Source: Symsagittifera roscoffensis
Taxonomy: Eukaryota; Xenacoelomorpha; Acoela; Convolutidae
DNA: 64,000 nucleotides
Assembly (NCBI RefSeq): GCF_963678635.1
Contig: NC_087066.1
Coordinates: forward strand, 19,873,996 to 19,937,995
Reading direction: 5' to 3'
Notes under the pieces: model-generated
What the model saw: only the letters and a program-made list of their open reading frames with translations
What the model was told of the DNA's origin: nothing
The model's database searches: none
Position numbers and translations under genes: made by a program
Shown: in pieces, positions 46,593-57,123 of the stretch
Numbering within the stretch: the first letter of the stretch is position 1
Layout of the letters: every line of letters starts with the position of its first letter

Positions 46593-46678
46593 GAAAGAAA
46601 CAAATTGTTATAATAAGGATTCCAAAAATTCTAAATGGTAAGTAGGTAAATCAACGCTTAAATGTTGAACTTGATGTT
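46454..46678. repeat. Direct repeat, left copy (225 bp) flanking the Pao element
   Basis: GTTCAAGTGAGCCCAAATTAG to AACTTGATGTT is repeated at 53103-53329 with only a few substitutions and T-run length differences. The left copy ends exactly where the SINE/Pao-containing segment begins. Confidence 0.9.
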
Positions 46679-46737
46679 GCAGCGCAAATGTAAATGTGCG
46701 AGAGTATAAATGCATAAAACTGAACCAAAATATAAAT

Positions 46738-46870
46738 GCATATAGCGACAGTAGCCGAGCGTATACATGGTGCGTCCCGGCGGTTTCGGCGCCGGTTCGA
46801 ATCCCGCCTAGGTCATTTCCTTTCTAGAACTCGAATGTGCACCGAACTTGATGGGATGCTCCGTAACCAG
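46738..46870 (+). mobile_element. tRNA-like sequence, probable SINE head
   Basis: TAGCCGAGCG resembles an A box and GGTTCGAATCC is a perfect B box, 35-45 bp apart. The acceptor arm does not pair and the anticodon arm is not recognisable, so it is not a functional tRNA gene. A unique-looking body (GAACTTGATGGGATGCTCCGTAACC) follows. Confidence 0.45.
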
Positions 46871-47149
46871 GTTCGGTCCCCCCAAAACCCATTTTAACCG
46901 TCTTTTCGCTCTAATTTGGTTCAGCCTTGGTTAAGGCTGACCTTTAAAAAGAGCAATTTGTCTCAAGGACAAATACTGGCCATTTTTGCACCTTGCTTTG
47001 AGTTATGCAGTTTATTGTGGCCGATGTTACCGATGATAAAGCTTGTTAAACAATATAAATTATCCTTATATTTTCAAATTTCCGGAGTTATTTTGCCGAG
47101 AAAATACTCTTTAATTAAAGTGTTTAAAAAACCGTTTTTTATATAATCG

Positions 47150-47940
47150 TGGAGATTGACGCGCACATTTTGGCGCCCCACAAGGGACACTTTTTTGGTG
47201 TTTCCCCAGAATTATTGCTCGTATTCGTATTTTCATACGCTATAAGCCTCGTTGGTAGTGGGGGAGCAAAAGGTTAAACACAAATTAGAACCTTTGAAAA
47301 TTTGTTAGTGTATTCGTTGCAATTAGTGTTCGTGAAGGCCCGATATCGATCACTACTCAGCAGATATTACCACTGCCGGTTGATATGCGACGGCGTCACC
47401 CAGGTTGAATTAAGCCGATACCGATCCCTATTTGGCAGATATTACCATTACTTGTTGATTCGCGGTGGTGTCAGTTAACCGAAGTGAAGCAGGTATCACC
47501 ATTGCCAGTTGATGTGCGACGGTGTAAGTTAACCAAAGCAGTGAAGCTATTGACTCCCCAAACAGGCGAACGAGACAGCACTTCAGGTGTTATTGTGAGT
47601 TGAAGACTCTGTGGGTGCAATTGTACAGGTGAACGAGACAGCACTTCAGAGAGCACTTCAGGTGACGTGGATTGAAGACTCTGTGAGTTCACGTGTTCAG
47701 ACTCTTCAGTACAGTTGGGTCGGATCTACTTGTGAGTGTAGCTGCTAGGCTCGTGAGTGCAGTTGTTCCGACTCGTGAGAGAGAAACTTCTTCCGGTGCC
47801 GAAAATCTCCAAAATCGTCAAAAAACTGTAAGACTCATCTATAAACTTTTTTGTGCAATAAAATTACATACGGTGTCTTATTGTGTATCCCAACTCAAAG
47901 CAAGCTACAAGTGGTAATTTTCCCGATACCACAAATTTTT
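47150..47940 (+). repeat. Probable Pao 5' LTR or leader with internal tandem repeats
   Basis: Three units starting CAG(A/G)TAT(T/C)ACCA occur at 47361, 47436 and 47490. A second pair of units, AGG(C/T)GAACGAGACAGCACTTCA, occurs near 47564 and 47629. A polyadenylation-type AATAAA lies at ~47858, followed by a GT-rich stretch. This fits an LTR R/U5 region upstream of the gag frame, but I could not define TG...CA ends or a primer binding site. Confidence 0.4.
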
Positions 47941-48139
47941 GGGTAATTGTGAGCTGATTGAAAATCCAAAAAATCGGATCATAGACAAGGGGTACTAGAC
48001 TAGTTTTTTGGATTGGTTTACGACTCGAACCTGCTGACCAAAGTTTTCCGGAAAATTTTGGGAAAAAAGTAAAAAATCGCCAAAAAATTCGTTAAAACGT
48101 CTCCATAATTCTGCGAAACTGTGCTGTAACATGACACCA

Positions 48140-48470
48140 ACCTTATTGTAAGTGGTCTGGTAGCGAAATATCAGGCAAATTAAGTTGAGTTTTTTCATCC
48201 TCAGGTTTTTTCCGCGTGTGTTGTTGGAACTTAACCAATTTGCCTGCTCCCCCGCCCACATTGGTGAAACTGTGAGCCAGTTCGCTTCAAATAAATATAA
48301 GCCGTTTCAGCCCGTCCGATTATTGGCTTCGTTGCACGACACTAATGTTAAGTGGTCAGGTACGGTGATATTAAGTGAGTTAAGTTGAATTCTTTCATCC
48401 TCAGGTTTACTCCGTGTGCGTTGTTTAACCTACCTACTTAATTTCCCCACCCCATTGGTACTTTAGCGTA
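48140..48470 (+). repeat. Partial tandem duplication in the Pao leader
   Basis: TTAAGTTGA(G/A)TT(T/C)TTTCATCCTCAGGTTT and flanking sequence occur twice, about 205 bp apart (near 48180 and 48385). Both units contain TCCTCAGGT, which could be read as a 3' splice site, but this is speculative. Confidence 0.45.
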
Positions 48471-48645
48471 ACGTAGCCGACGCATAGGTCTCTTGAGTGT
48501 ATGGTATTTATTCTAGGAGCTAGTTCCTTGGATCACGCGCTCCGTATACTATCCGCACCATCCCAAAAGCGCGTGAAAGAGACTTGTTTCACAAAGCCCA
48601 GTTTAAGCTTTAACTTTAACGCCAGGTAAAAGTTGGTGGATTTAC

Positions 48646-49998
48646 TTGAGTGAAAATACAGTATGTTCTGAGAGTCGTTTATTTCTGAAATTATTAAGCA
48701 TGGAAGTTAAGTTTCAGAAGAAAATTAAAAAGTTGTTTGAGAAACGTAGCACTCTCGAAAACGAACTTTATAAATGCCACGAGATAATTTTAGAATACAT
48801 AGAGAGTCAGAGTCGTTGCTCAAAAATTGATACTTATATTGAAAAATGTAGGAACTATATAGAGCAAGCGGTCGAGATAAATACTGAGTTGATTGATAAG
48901 GCTGCAAAAAGTGCCAATCCCGACGAATTGATACCGGCACAGGATATGTGGCTTCATAAGTTGACTCAAAGCAACGATAAAGTTTTGCAGGAAGCTATCA
49001 CATATAAAACAAGTTTTGAGGCAGTAACAGAGCCGGACAAAATTGATAGCAGCTCAAAAGTTTCTCATCATTCTGAAAAAAGTGAAAAACCCCGGTCGCA
49101 TAAAACAGATACCCGCTCTAAGTTGTCGCATCGAAGCAGCCGACATCAGCAATCGGGCTCTCAGAAATCTAGTTATACCGCCGCTCCGTCGAAAACACTT
49201 TCTGAGAAAAAGCGCGATTTAATGATTTTAAAGAAACAACAAGAGGAACTTGAGAGGCAGGCAAAGGTATCATTAAGACTGAAAGAACAACAAAGCCGTT
49301 TAGAGTTGGAAGAGTTGGCTGAAGAACACAGGACAAAACTGGCAGAAATTGAGTTGAAAGGGCTTGAGTTAGAAGATGAGTTGTCGGAAATCAGTGAGAA
49401 TGCTGAGGAAAGTGGTTTAACTCGAATCTCTCCACAACTATCAATAGACGAAAAGGATCGTACGCGTCACTGGGTCGAATCTGTCGACCACAATCAGCCT
49501 GATGCTGTTGTAGTTCCCAATCAAGAGCAGCACGTTCGTTCAACAGCTCCTGAGGCAACTTATCCTGCATCAACAAATTACTTGGTCTCATCAAGTTTTA
49601 CAGGCGTGAATAACGGCCACGCAGCTTCTAGTGATCCGCGATTGTATTACAGTAACCACATTCACGGACAACATCATAATTTGTCGAATTTGGTCCGATC
49701 GCAGGTTTCCGTTAACAATCCAGTAGGGTTACAGCAGGTCATTCAATCTGTTTCTAATAATTTGCCTCAGCAAACTTTTTTGTCCACTCATCCGGTGCTA
49801 GGCAATCCAAACACAGGTTCAGTAGTCCCGGTAACTTCTGAAAACTATTTTGCTCCCCCATTATCTGCAGAAGTTCCTTCTGGTGTAACACCGTTTGTTC
49901 CTGCATCAACAGCAGTTAATCATGTTTCTTTAAGTCATCACACTGCAGGATCAGTCAACAGCACTACGTTCCTTCGACAACTGTTTTTTCCGCAGTAA
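48646..49998 (+). pseudogene. Pao Gag N-terminal part, broken by a 1-nt frameshift
   Basis: This is the 5' part of the gag-pol frame. Residues ~20-120 are helical and charged. Residues ~185-250 form a coiled coil rich in Lys, Glu, Gln and Arg. The C-terminal ~180 residues are rich in Ser, Val, Asn and Pro. The last residues before the stop at 49998 are out of frame: the same Ser/Val/Pro-rich character continues in another frame from about 49960, so a 1-nt indel lies near 49940-49970. The ATG at 48646 is the first in the frame. Confidence 0.65.
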
Positions 49999-51971
49999 CT
50001 CCGATTGTTCCTACGAATAATTTTGTTCCTTATACAAGTGGAGGGACTGTGTTCTTTGCGCAGCCTGAAAACTTTTCACATGCTAATCAACCGTTCGTTC
50101 CTGATTGTCACGGTAACTCTTCGAATTACACAGAGCCAACTCCCGGTAATTCACCTGGTGCAGACGTCGAGCGTCCACTTTCGACACGAGAGTTGGTTAA
50201 TATACTCATGCACAGCCGAAAAGATCATCTCCCTGAGTGGAAGCTGACCCAGTTCGATGGCAACCCACTTAATTGGCATGAGTGGTTTGGGCAATTCACA
50301 TCGACGGTCGATTCAGCCATACTCAGTGACGATGAAAAGCTTACCTATCTGAAAACGCTCGTAGTGGGTAAAGCAAAATCCGCAATCGCTGAGTATAGCT
50401 ATAGCGGAGTACTATATAAAGACGCATTAGCAACTCTTCAAAGAAAATTCGGGCAGCCGCATGCTGTAGTAGGGGCTCACCTAGATAAATTGAGTAATTT
50501 TCCGCCGCTGAAAATGCATAACTCGGAAAATGTAATTGGATTTTCCTCTGCAATTTCTGGACTTGTTGCCGTATTCAAGTCTCTGTCTTTTAACGACGAC
50601 CTGAAAAGTGTTAATTTACTGAATCAGGCTGTGAGTAAGCTTCCCCCGAACCTTAAGGAGGCATGGTCGATGCAAACCGTAAGACGCCAATGGCATAGAC
50701 CAACTCTGCTAGATTTCAATGAATGGCTCAAAGAAAAAGCGGAGGGTCATGAGAGGCTGAAAACGATCAATTCTAAGGGTAAGTCTGAAGAACCAGTTAA
50801 ACAAAAAGTAGTTACAAAAGTGCTTACAGGTAACACTAAGGTAAGTTCTAAGGATGAGAAAAGTAGAGAAAAGACAAGGTTTCCTCCATGCTCGCTATGC
50901 AAAGGGCAGCATGCACTCTGGAACTGTTCCGTGTTCAAAGAGAAAAACGCAACACAAAGGGCTAAATATGTAGCAGAACAAAAGCTCTGTTTTTCTTGTT
51001 TACAAGGCAACCATACCTTCCGAAAGTGCCAAAAGGCAAGAAAATGCCCAAAACAGGACTGTGAGAGCAGTCACAATGTGCTTCTTCATGGAGCCGAGAA
51101 AGTTTTCCCGCCCAAAGAGGCCGACCGATCACCATCGACTCAAACTAATACAAACACTAATTCTGCAAATAATGCAGCTTGTGCTAAACCTTGTGAGGGA
51201 ACTGCAAAAGGTATTCTTCCCGTTGCGTTGGTAGATGTGTCTTCTGGTTCGGAAAATTCGAATGCACTAGCACTTTGTGACACCGGTTCCACTCATTCTT
51301 GGGTTTCCGCGGCACTCGTTGAACGTCTGAAATTAGTTGGCACGCCCGTAAATGTTACGACCGATGGTTTTAACTCAGCCAAGGTATCTAAAACTCAACG
51401 AGTTCACTTGAAAGTTTCCGCAAAGCCCAATGAAAGTGAATTTTCGTTTTCGTTTCTCGCTTTCGTTAAGCACAACATGTATATAGGACCCGATGTTATA
51501 AACGTTTCCGAATTGCAGGTCAAATACCCGCAACTAGCCCCGTTAAAGACGACTGCGTATAATTACAAAGAGATTGAGATAGTTATAGGACAGGACTTCT
51601 ATCATGCGATAAGACCCCTCGAACATGTCTTCGGAGATGAACTTGACTCACCGTGCGCCGTCCGACTTCCGATAGGTTGGGTCATTAGTGGTCCGTCTCC
51701 TGATCGTTCGTCCTTAAATTCTTCTTCCTTTAACTGCGTTACGGACGATACTTCTCTGACCGACCAAATCAAAACATGGTATGTGTTAGAGTCGTATGGT
51801 GCGTTCAAGCAAGTAGATGCCCGTTCCGCCGCAGACAAGCGTGCTTTGTTGATCCTAAAAACTGAAACCGTTCACGATGGTGAGCGTTACACTGTACCGA
51901 TGCTGTGGAGTGATAATGATGTTAGCTTGCCCAACAATTATTATTCTTCATTAGCCAAATTAAAGTCGTAA
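49960..51971 (+). pseudogene. Pao Gag (DUF1759-type), zinc knuckles and aspartic protease
   Basis: The piece contains LTQFDGNPLNWHEWFGQFTS, the start of the capsid-like DUF1759 domain typical of BEL/Pao. Two Cys/His clusters follow (CSLCKGQHALWNC and CFSCLQGNHTFRKC). An aspartic protease then shows LALCDTGSTHSW as its catalytic motif and IGQDFYHAIRPLE as the second hallmark. The end is LPNNYYSSLAKL, the conserved joint into the RT domain. The open frame begins in mid-protein, since the piece is separated from the previous ORF by a frameshift. A second frameshift at ~51950-51975 separates it from the RT. Confidence 0.8.
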
Positions 51972-51974
51972 AGA

Positions 51975-52597
51975 AAAGATTAGATAAAGATCCGTTACTT
52001 CGCGAGAAGTATACCGAAACAATCAGAGAAGATATAAGTAAAGGATATGTCATAACCGTCAACCCGCACGATCCCAGCTCACGAGCCGAACGTGAGTGGT
52101 ATCTTCCACACCATCCGGTTTTGAACCCGAACAAACCCGGCAAGGTGCGCCGTGTGCTCAATGGAGCATCCAAATTTCATGGCACTTCCTTAAATAGATC
52201 TCTCTTGGTTGGCCCGGATCTCCTTCAAAATCTTATTTTTGTACTGTTGAGGTTCCGTCAACACAAGTACGCCGTCTCAGCGGACATAGAAGGTATGTTC
52301 TTACAAGTTGGAGTACTTGCGCGAGATCAACCGCCTCTCCGTTTTTTGTGGCGGGAGGACCCCACTTCAAGTGTGGTGGTTCACCAATACACCCGTCATA
52401 TTTTTGGCGCTCGTGATTCGCCAACTTGTGCGAATTTCGCGCTACAAAAAACTGCTTCTGATAATCAAGCTGAATACTCCGAAGCCGCTTCAGCCGTTGT
52501 CCAGAAGTTTTACATGGACGACTATCTTGACTTGTTCGAAAATACCGCTGACGCTCTTAGCCTAAGTAAAGACTTAGTCGCAATGCTTGCAATTTAG
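51975..52597 (+). pseudogene. Pao reverse transcriptase, 5' part, ending at an inversion breakpoint
   Basis: The frame starts at KKRLDKDPLLREKYTETI and runs through ISKGYVITV, VRRVLNGASKFHG (RT motif), SADIEGMFLQVGV (first catalytic Asp), FGARDSPTCANFAL and the catalytic box FYMDDYLD. It ends at DLVAML, after which forward similarity stops. The natural continuation is found on the opposite strand at 53105-52600. Catalytic residues are intact but the domain is incomplete. Confidence 0.85.
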
Positions 52598-53108
52598 CAA
52601 GTCGGGCTCGGAGAAACGATACGGCGCAAAAAACGTCCTGCGAACTATCACCGAACGTGTGAAGTTCACAGCGGTCGAACGGTTCGGTAAAGTAGCTACG
52701 AGGTATCGTCAGAGTACCTAATAGTGGAAGTCCTGAGTGCCAATCTAGAAATTGTTGTTTAATTTCCTCTCGGAGATCATCATCCCACTTTTGACCACTG
52801 ATTCTCCATATGTCTTTTAGTAAAAGGCGCGCTTTCACAGTATATGGAGCTACCAGTCCTATTGGATCAAAAACTGAGGAAACAAAACTCAACACGGTGC
52901 GTTGAGTAATTGCTTTATCTAGTGGTCGATCAACACCTCTACTTACTACTAGGGTATCTTTTACATGATCCCACCTGAGACCAAGAACATGCGACGATTG
53001 GTCTGGACTCTTACAAATATCCTTAACTGACGGGTTGGACTCACGGTTGTCCGGATTAAGAGCGGTTGTAACTTCGGGTAGATTGCTAACAAACTTTGTC
53101 AGGTTCAA
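52598..53108 (-). pseudogene. Inverted continuation of Pao pol (RT thumb/Pao-specific domain, start of RNase H)
   Basis: The minus-strand frame opens FNLTKFVSN, exactly the part expected after DLVAML in BEL/Pao polyproteins. It continues VLGLRWDH, QRTVLSFVSSVFDPIGLVAP and KDIWRISGQKWDD (the Pao-specific Peptidase_A17 region) to HTFGDSSQDVFCAVSF, the start of RNase H. It then ends at the breakpoint near 52600. The ~500-bp segment is therefore inverted relative to the rest of the element, and everything downstream (integrase, 3' LTR) is missing. Confidence 0.85.
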
Positions 53109-53329
53109 GTGAGCCCAAATTAGTTTTTTTAATAATTGAAATCACTTTGATCATCAAATTTATTGATATAATTTTTTTGGACAAAAGATGATTATCACAC
53201 GATTTCCATTCTATGAGAGTTGCATGGCTATCATTTTTTTTTTGAAAGAAACAAATTGTTATAATAAGGATTCCAAAAATTCTAAATGGTAAGTAGGTAA
53301 ATCAACGCTTAAATGTTGAACTTGATGTT
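53103..53329. repeat. Direct repeat, right copy (227 bp)
   Basis: It is nearly identical to 46454-46678. It begins immediately after the inverted Pao segment; the junction is sharp. Confidence 0.9.
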
Positions 53330-54590
53330 AATTGTTTGCAGTGACTCGTCTCAGTAGGTCTTATAAGACCTGCATGTTCGCTTTAACCGCCAAAAATAAG
53401 CAAAACAAAAGTTTCTTTCAATAACCGGAAAACAAATTTTTACCCCGTGTAAAAATTTCGTTTTTAAAGCCTCGTAGAACAATTCCCTGATCATTAAAAA
53501 TTTAACATATGAAAAAATAGCACATTCAAATTCATAAATTTTTTTTGAAAATATTTAACTTTCAAAATAATTTCCGACTCTTCTTTTCTTTTTTTTTCGT
53601 CTGTTTTTATTTTTTTGAGGAGAACTGGATTGTATCATGTCCTAAAGGGCGATAGTGTTTTCCCTGGTACGGAGTGTGACGTCAAATAGATTGTTTAAAA
53701 AATCAGGCCCTGCGATAAGGTTTGATGTTAAAGACTTGGAAAGAAAAAAAACACTAGAAGCATTGAATACTCGGAGAAACCTGCTCGGTTTGCTTTCATT
53801 TAGCGCCGGATGATGAGGCAGAAACCCTTTTTTAATAGCTGTGTGAAGCCTTAAAGTTGACTTTAAAAATATAAATTTCGCTGAGGCCTTTGTCTACTGT
53901 TTGTGGTGTTTAACTTTAAAGTATTGTTATTTTAAAGCCTTTCGCTTAGGGTTTTTAGAGGACCTTGATGGAATTAGATTTGTTTCAGAGAAACGTATTA
54001 TTGGCTTTTACGCTATGATTTCCATCACCAGTCCAACCAAGAGGTATTTGAACAGCGAGTAAAAATGTTCTTACCTAAGCAGATTGAACTTGAAGTGCAT
54101 CTTGAGTCGAAGTTTTTATTTATATCAAATGGAAAAATCAAAGGAGGACTTCTCCAAAGAAAACTTTGTTTTGCATCAATTGTTTCACCAAAAAAATTGG
54201 GTCCAGGTCCACATGGGTTCAATGAAATCCGATCATTAATAAAATTCAATGAGCGGAAAAGCAAAACTGTTAGAGCAAAATTATTGGACAATTAATCATT
54301 AATTTCTCAAAATGTTATACTTTTCCCCTTATTCCAGGAAAAAATTTCCCCTAAAAACAATCAAAATTCATTATAATCAACTTTGTTAGGTATAAAAAAT
54401 TGTAGTGTTGACTTTTTGGTCAATTCGTGTTACGTTGGAACTTCTAATAGATTTTGAAGCACAACAAATGGGTCTAGGGAGCTCAAAAACTGATCCACTA
54501 AAACAACGGAGCTCGGAACAATGGAACTTACGTTCGAAAATCGGTTATCTTTGTTTTATTGCTCGAGCTTCGAATAAAGTGACCAAATTC
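53330..54590. other. Intergenic AT-rich DNA
   Basis: Nothing recognised. Short ORFs at 54025-54295 on both strands are chance. Confidence 0.4.
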
Positions 54591-54594
54591 TACT

Positions 54595-55084
54595 TCTTGG
54601 GTAGTTTTCTTTGATACACACAAATTTTGACTTTTTAACAGGCCAATTTTGACGAATTTCTTTAATATCATTTGGAGGATACTGCTGTATTGGGCACAGT
54701 CTTAAATTAGTATTTCATCCTGTAATCATCTTAAAGTAAGAATAAAGGGGATAAAATATCGCCTGTTTAGCCCTTTCGGGATAATTCACGCGCAGTTTAC
54801 ACACAACTTACAGGCAGATCAATATATTTTGTGCTATTATTGCAAAAACGGAAATTCAATTCGTTTTAGAGATAGTTTCAAATTGATTTGAGGCATGCTA
54901 ATTGGTATTGTTAATTTTTTCTGCATACAAACTATATCACTTTGCACTGTTTGTTGTCTTTGATTTTTTTAAATTTAAAAAAAAAATTTTCAGTAGTTTC
55001 TTTTTTTCAATTCAGTTTTTTTTGGAAATTTTTTGAAAAAAATGGAACATTGAGGGCTTTGCTTTCATACGAGCAGTCTTGTTT
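54595..55084. repeat. Family P repeat, copy 4, diverged (orientation as copy 3)
   Basis: It contains ACAAATTTTGACTTTTTAACAGGCC and ends TTTGCTTTCATACGAGCAGTCTTGTTTTA, matching the reverse complement of the copy 1 start. The middle is poorly conserved. Confidence 0.5.
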
Positions 55085-55119
55085 TATTTTTTCAGTTAGT
55101 TCTTTTTGTATTTTAACGC

Positions 55120-55575
55120 AAACAAGAATGCTCGTATCCCGCCGAAGGGTTAAAGGTCTAATGAGCAATGTTTGAAAGAAAAGAATGATTATTTTTTTTT
55201 TGCCAAAAAAAGCAATTTAATTTTATGTTTTAGCAGATTTTTTGAAAGACCATCCACCACGCTTTATATAAAATACGAAGTGATAGGTTTCATTTTTACT
55301 AACTTAACAATTATTGCAAATATCCTGCTGATTTTATTTGGAACGATTTCTAAAACACCCGCTGAAAGCACGAAATACATCGCGCGTTAAGTGTCCCAAA
55401 TTGGCAAAATTGATAATTTTTAAACCATCATAATTATACAAAAAATCATCAGAGATGAACTTTTTTTTAAATTGAACTCAAAGCAACAGTACATTTTGCA
55501 TGATTTAAAATCTTTCTGTCAAAAGTCGAAATATGTCTGGAGAAAAAATCCCATCGAGCACAAACAATCCGTCAT
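55120..55575. repeat. Family P repeat, copy 5 (orientation as copy 1)
   Basis: It starts ACAAGAATGCTCGTATCCCG, includes CGAAATACATCGCGCGTTAAGTGTCCCAAATTGGC, and ends CCATCGAGCACAAACAATCCG. With copy 4 it forms an inverted pair about 35 bp apart. Confidence 0.6.
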
Positions 55576-56210
55576 TTTCATTAAAATTCGGAAGAATAAT
55601 CGATTTTTTAGTGTTGAATTATCGTTGCTTGAGTGATTGAAGCAAAATCGATGACACTCAATTGATAATTAGTTTTGTTGTTGCATTACTTAAGCGACTA
55701 GATAAGCCATGTGCTCCAAAAAAAATTGTGAAAAAAGATGCACGGCGAAGTAAAGTTAGTCTAAAAACTATCTTTTTGCTCGATATCGATTTAGTTAGCT
55801 TTGTTTGAATTGTTTTCTAAACGATTTTGTGAATAAATTAAACCGCATAATCGTCAGATATTTGTACTTTTAATCAATAAGATGACGTCATGGAAAAAAG
55901 TGCAAGTGAGTTGATGTCAAGTCCAATTCATGTTGACAGAACCTATCGTGCACAATATCATTATTCAAGAAACCAGTAAGTTTTTAAGTTTGTTCATCAT
56001 ATCAGTTCAAAAACTGAAGATGTTTAGCTTTTTCATCACAATTAGTTTTTTTTGTGATCTCAATAAAAAGCATAAAAGTTAATGGAAACATAAAAATCAT
56101 TGAAATATCGCATTACTTGAAGTTTTCTATGATAAATGGTTTTCCGTTCAATAGTAAAAATTGGTTTTTTTGTCAAAGTTTTTACAAGATAGGAGTGGCA
56201 GTATGTTTTG
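55576..56210. other. AT-rich DNA up to the assembly gap
   Basis: Nothing recognised. Confidence 0.4.
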
Positions 56211-56410
56211 NNNNNNNNNNNNNNNNNNNNNNNNNNNNNNNNNNNNNNNNNNNNNNNNNNNNNNNNNNNNNNNNNNNNNNNNNNNNNNNNNNNNNNNNNN
56301 NNNNNNNNNNNNNNNNNNNNNNNNNNNNNNNNNNNNNNNNNNNNNNNNNNNNNNNNNNNNNNNNNNNNNNNNNNNNNNNNNNNNNNNNNNNNNNNNNNNN
56401 NNNNNNNNNN
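56211..56410. other. Assembly gap, 200 Ns
   Basis: Exactly 200 undetermined bases, probably a placeholder of unknown true length. Sequence left and right of it may not be adjacent in the genome. Base composition changes visibly across it. Confidence 1.
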
Positions 56411-57119
56411 CATTGTTTTTGTTATGGGTTTGTCTTTCGACTTTTTTGTGTTTTATTATTCCTTTCTTAGACTTTATAATAGTCTTCAAAAGAATAAATT
56501 ATCCAGTTTTAAACTGGGTTAATCCGGTTTGGGTACCGTTGGTTTTCTTTTCTTAGTCATGCTGTTATTTTATGGTTTGTGGTGTTTAGTAAGCTGCGTT
56601 GGTTAGTTTGTTTTAGTATATAATTCCTTTCCAACCGGGTTATAGGAAAGTTTGAAACTTGTTATCGTGTGTTAGAGTTGTTAAGTGTGAAAACATGAAA
56701 CTGAAATTCATTATTTAAACAATTCTTCGTGGGCGAGCTGTGCGAGTTTGGATAGTATTCTTAAGCGAGTGAATGAAAATATCAAAAGGTTAGTACTGCA
56801 TTTTTATTTTATTAATTTATTACATAGAATTTCAATTTTACTGCTAGTTTTGGGGGAAGTTATAAATTTTCATCATATTTAAATTTACTGCTCTATGGGG
56901 GAATAATTTATAAATTAATTTACTACAATTTGTATAAATTTTATCAGATTATTTTGTGAAAATATTAATTAAATTTAACAAGTTTTTCTTTTTTATTTTT
57001 CTTTTCTGTTTTTTGCAGATGATCGTGGTATGAAGACTAAAAATCTAAAAGAAACATGAGTAAAGAATGGTTAGTGTTAATTTAAATTTATTAGTAAAGA
57101 ATATTTGAAATTATACTTA
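56411..57119. other. Non-coding stretch between gap and ORF cassette, with splice-like signals
   Basis: On the plus strand, AAAAG|GTTAGT (intron start 56789), a pyrimidine-rich TTTTCTGTTTTTTGCAG (ending 57018) and AATG|GTTAGT (intron start 57070) could mark a small non-coding exon. On the minus strand this is the region downstream of the 602-residue ORF, where a terminal repeat would be expected if the cassette is a retroelement; none could be identified because its partner lies outside the window. Confidence 0.3.
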
Positions 57120-57123
57120 CCTG

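Larger units (their letters stand above)
46679..53102 (+). mobile_element. BEL/Pao LTR retrotransposon, rearranged and broken
   Basis: The segment contains an LTR/leader-like region, gag, protease and reverse transcriptase on the plus strand, followed by the next part of the same polyprotein on the minus strand. It carries at least two 1-nt frameshifts, ends in an inversion and lacks integrase and a 3' LTR. It lies exactly between the two ~225-bp direct repeats at 46454 and 53103. Confidence 0.8.

Noticed and set aside
46741-46812. Functional tRNA gene
   Set aside because: A and B boxes are good, but the acceptor stem does not pair and no anticodon arm can be placed.
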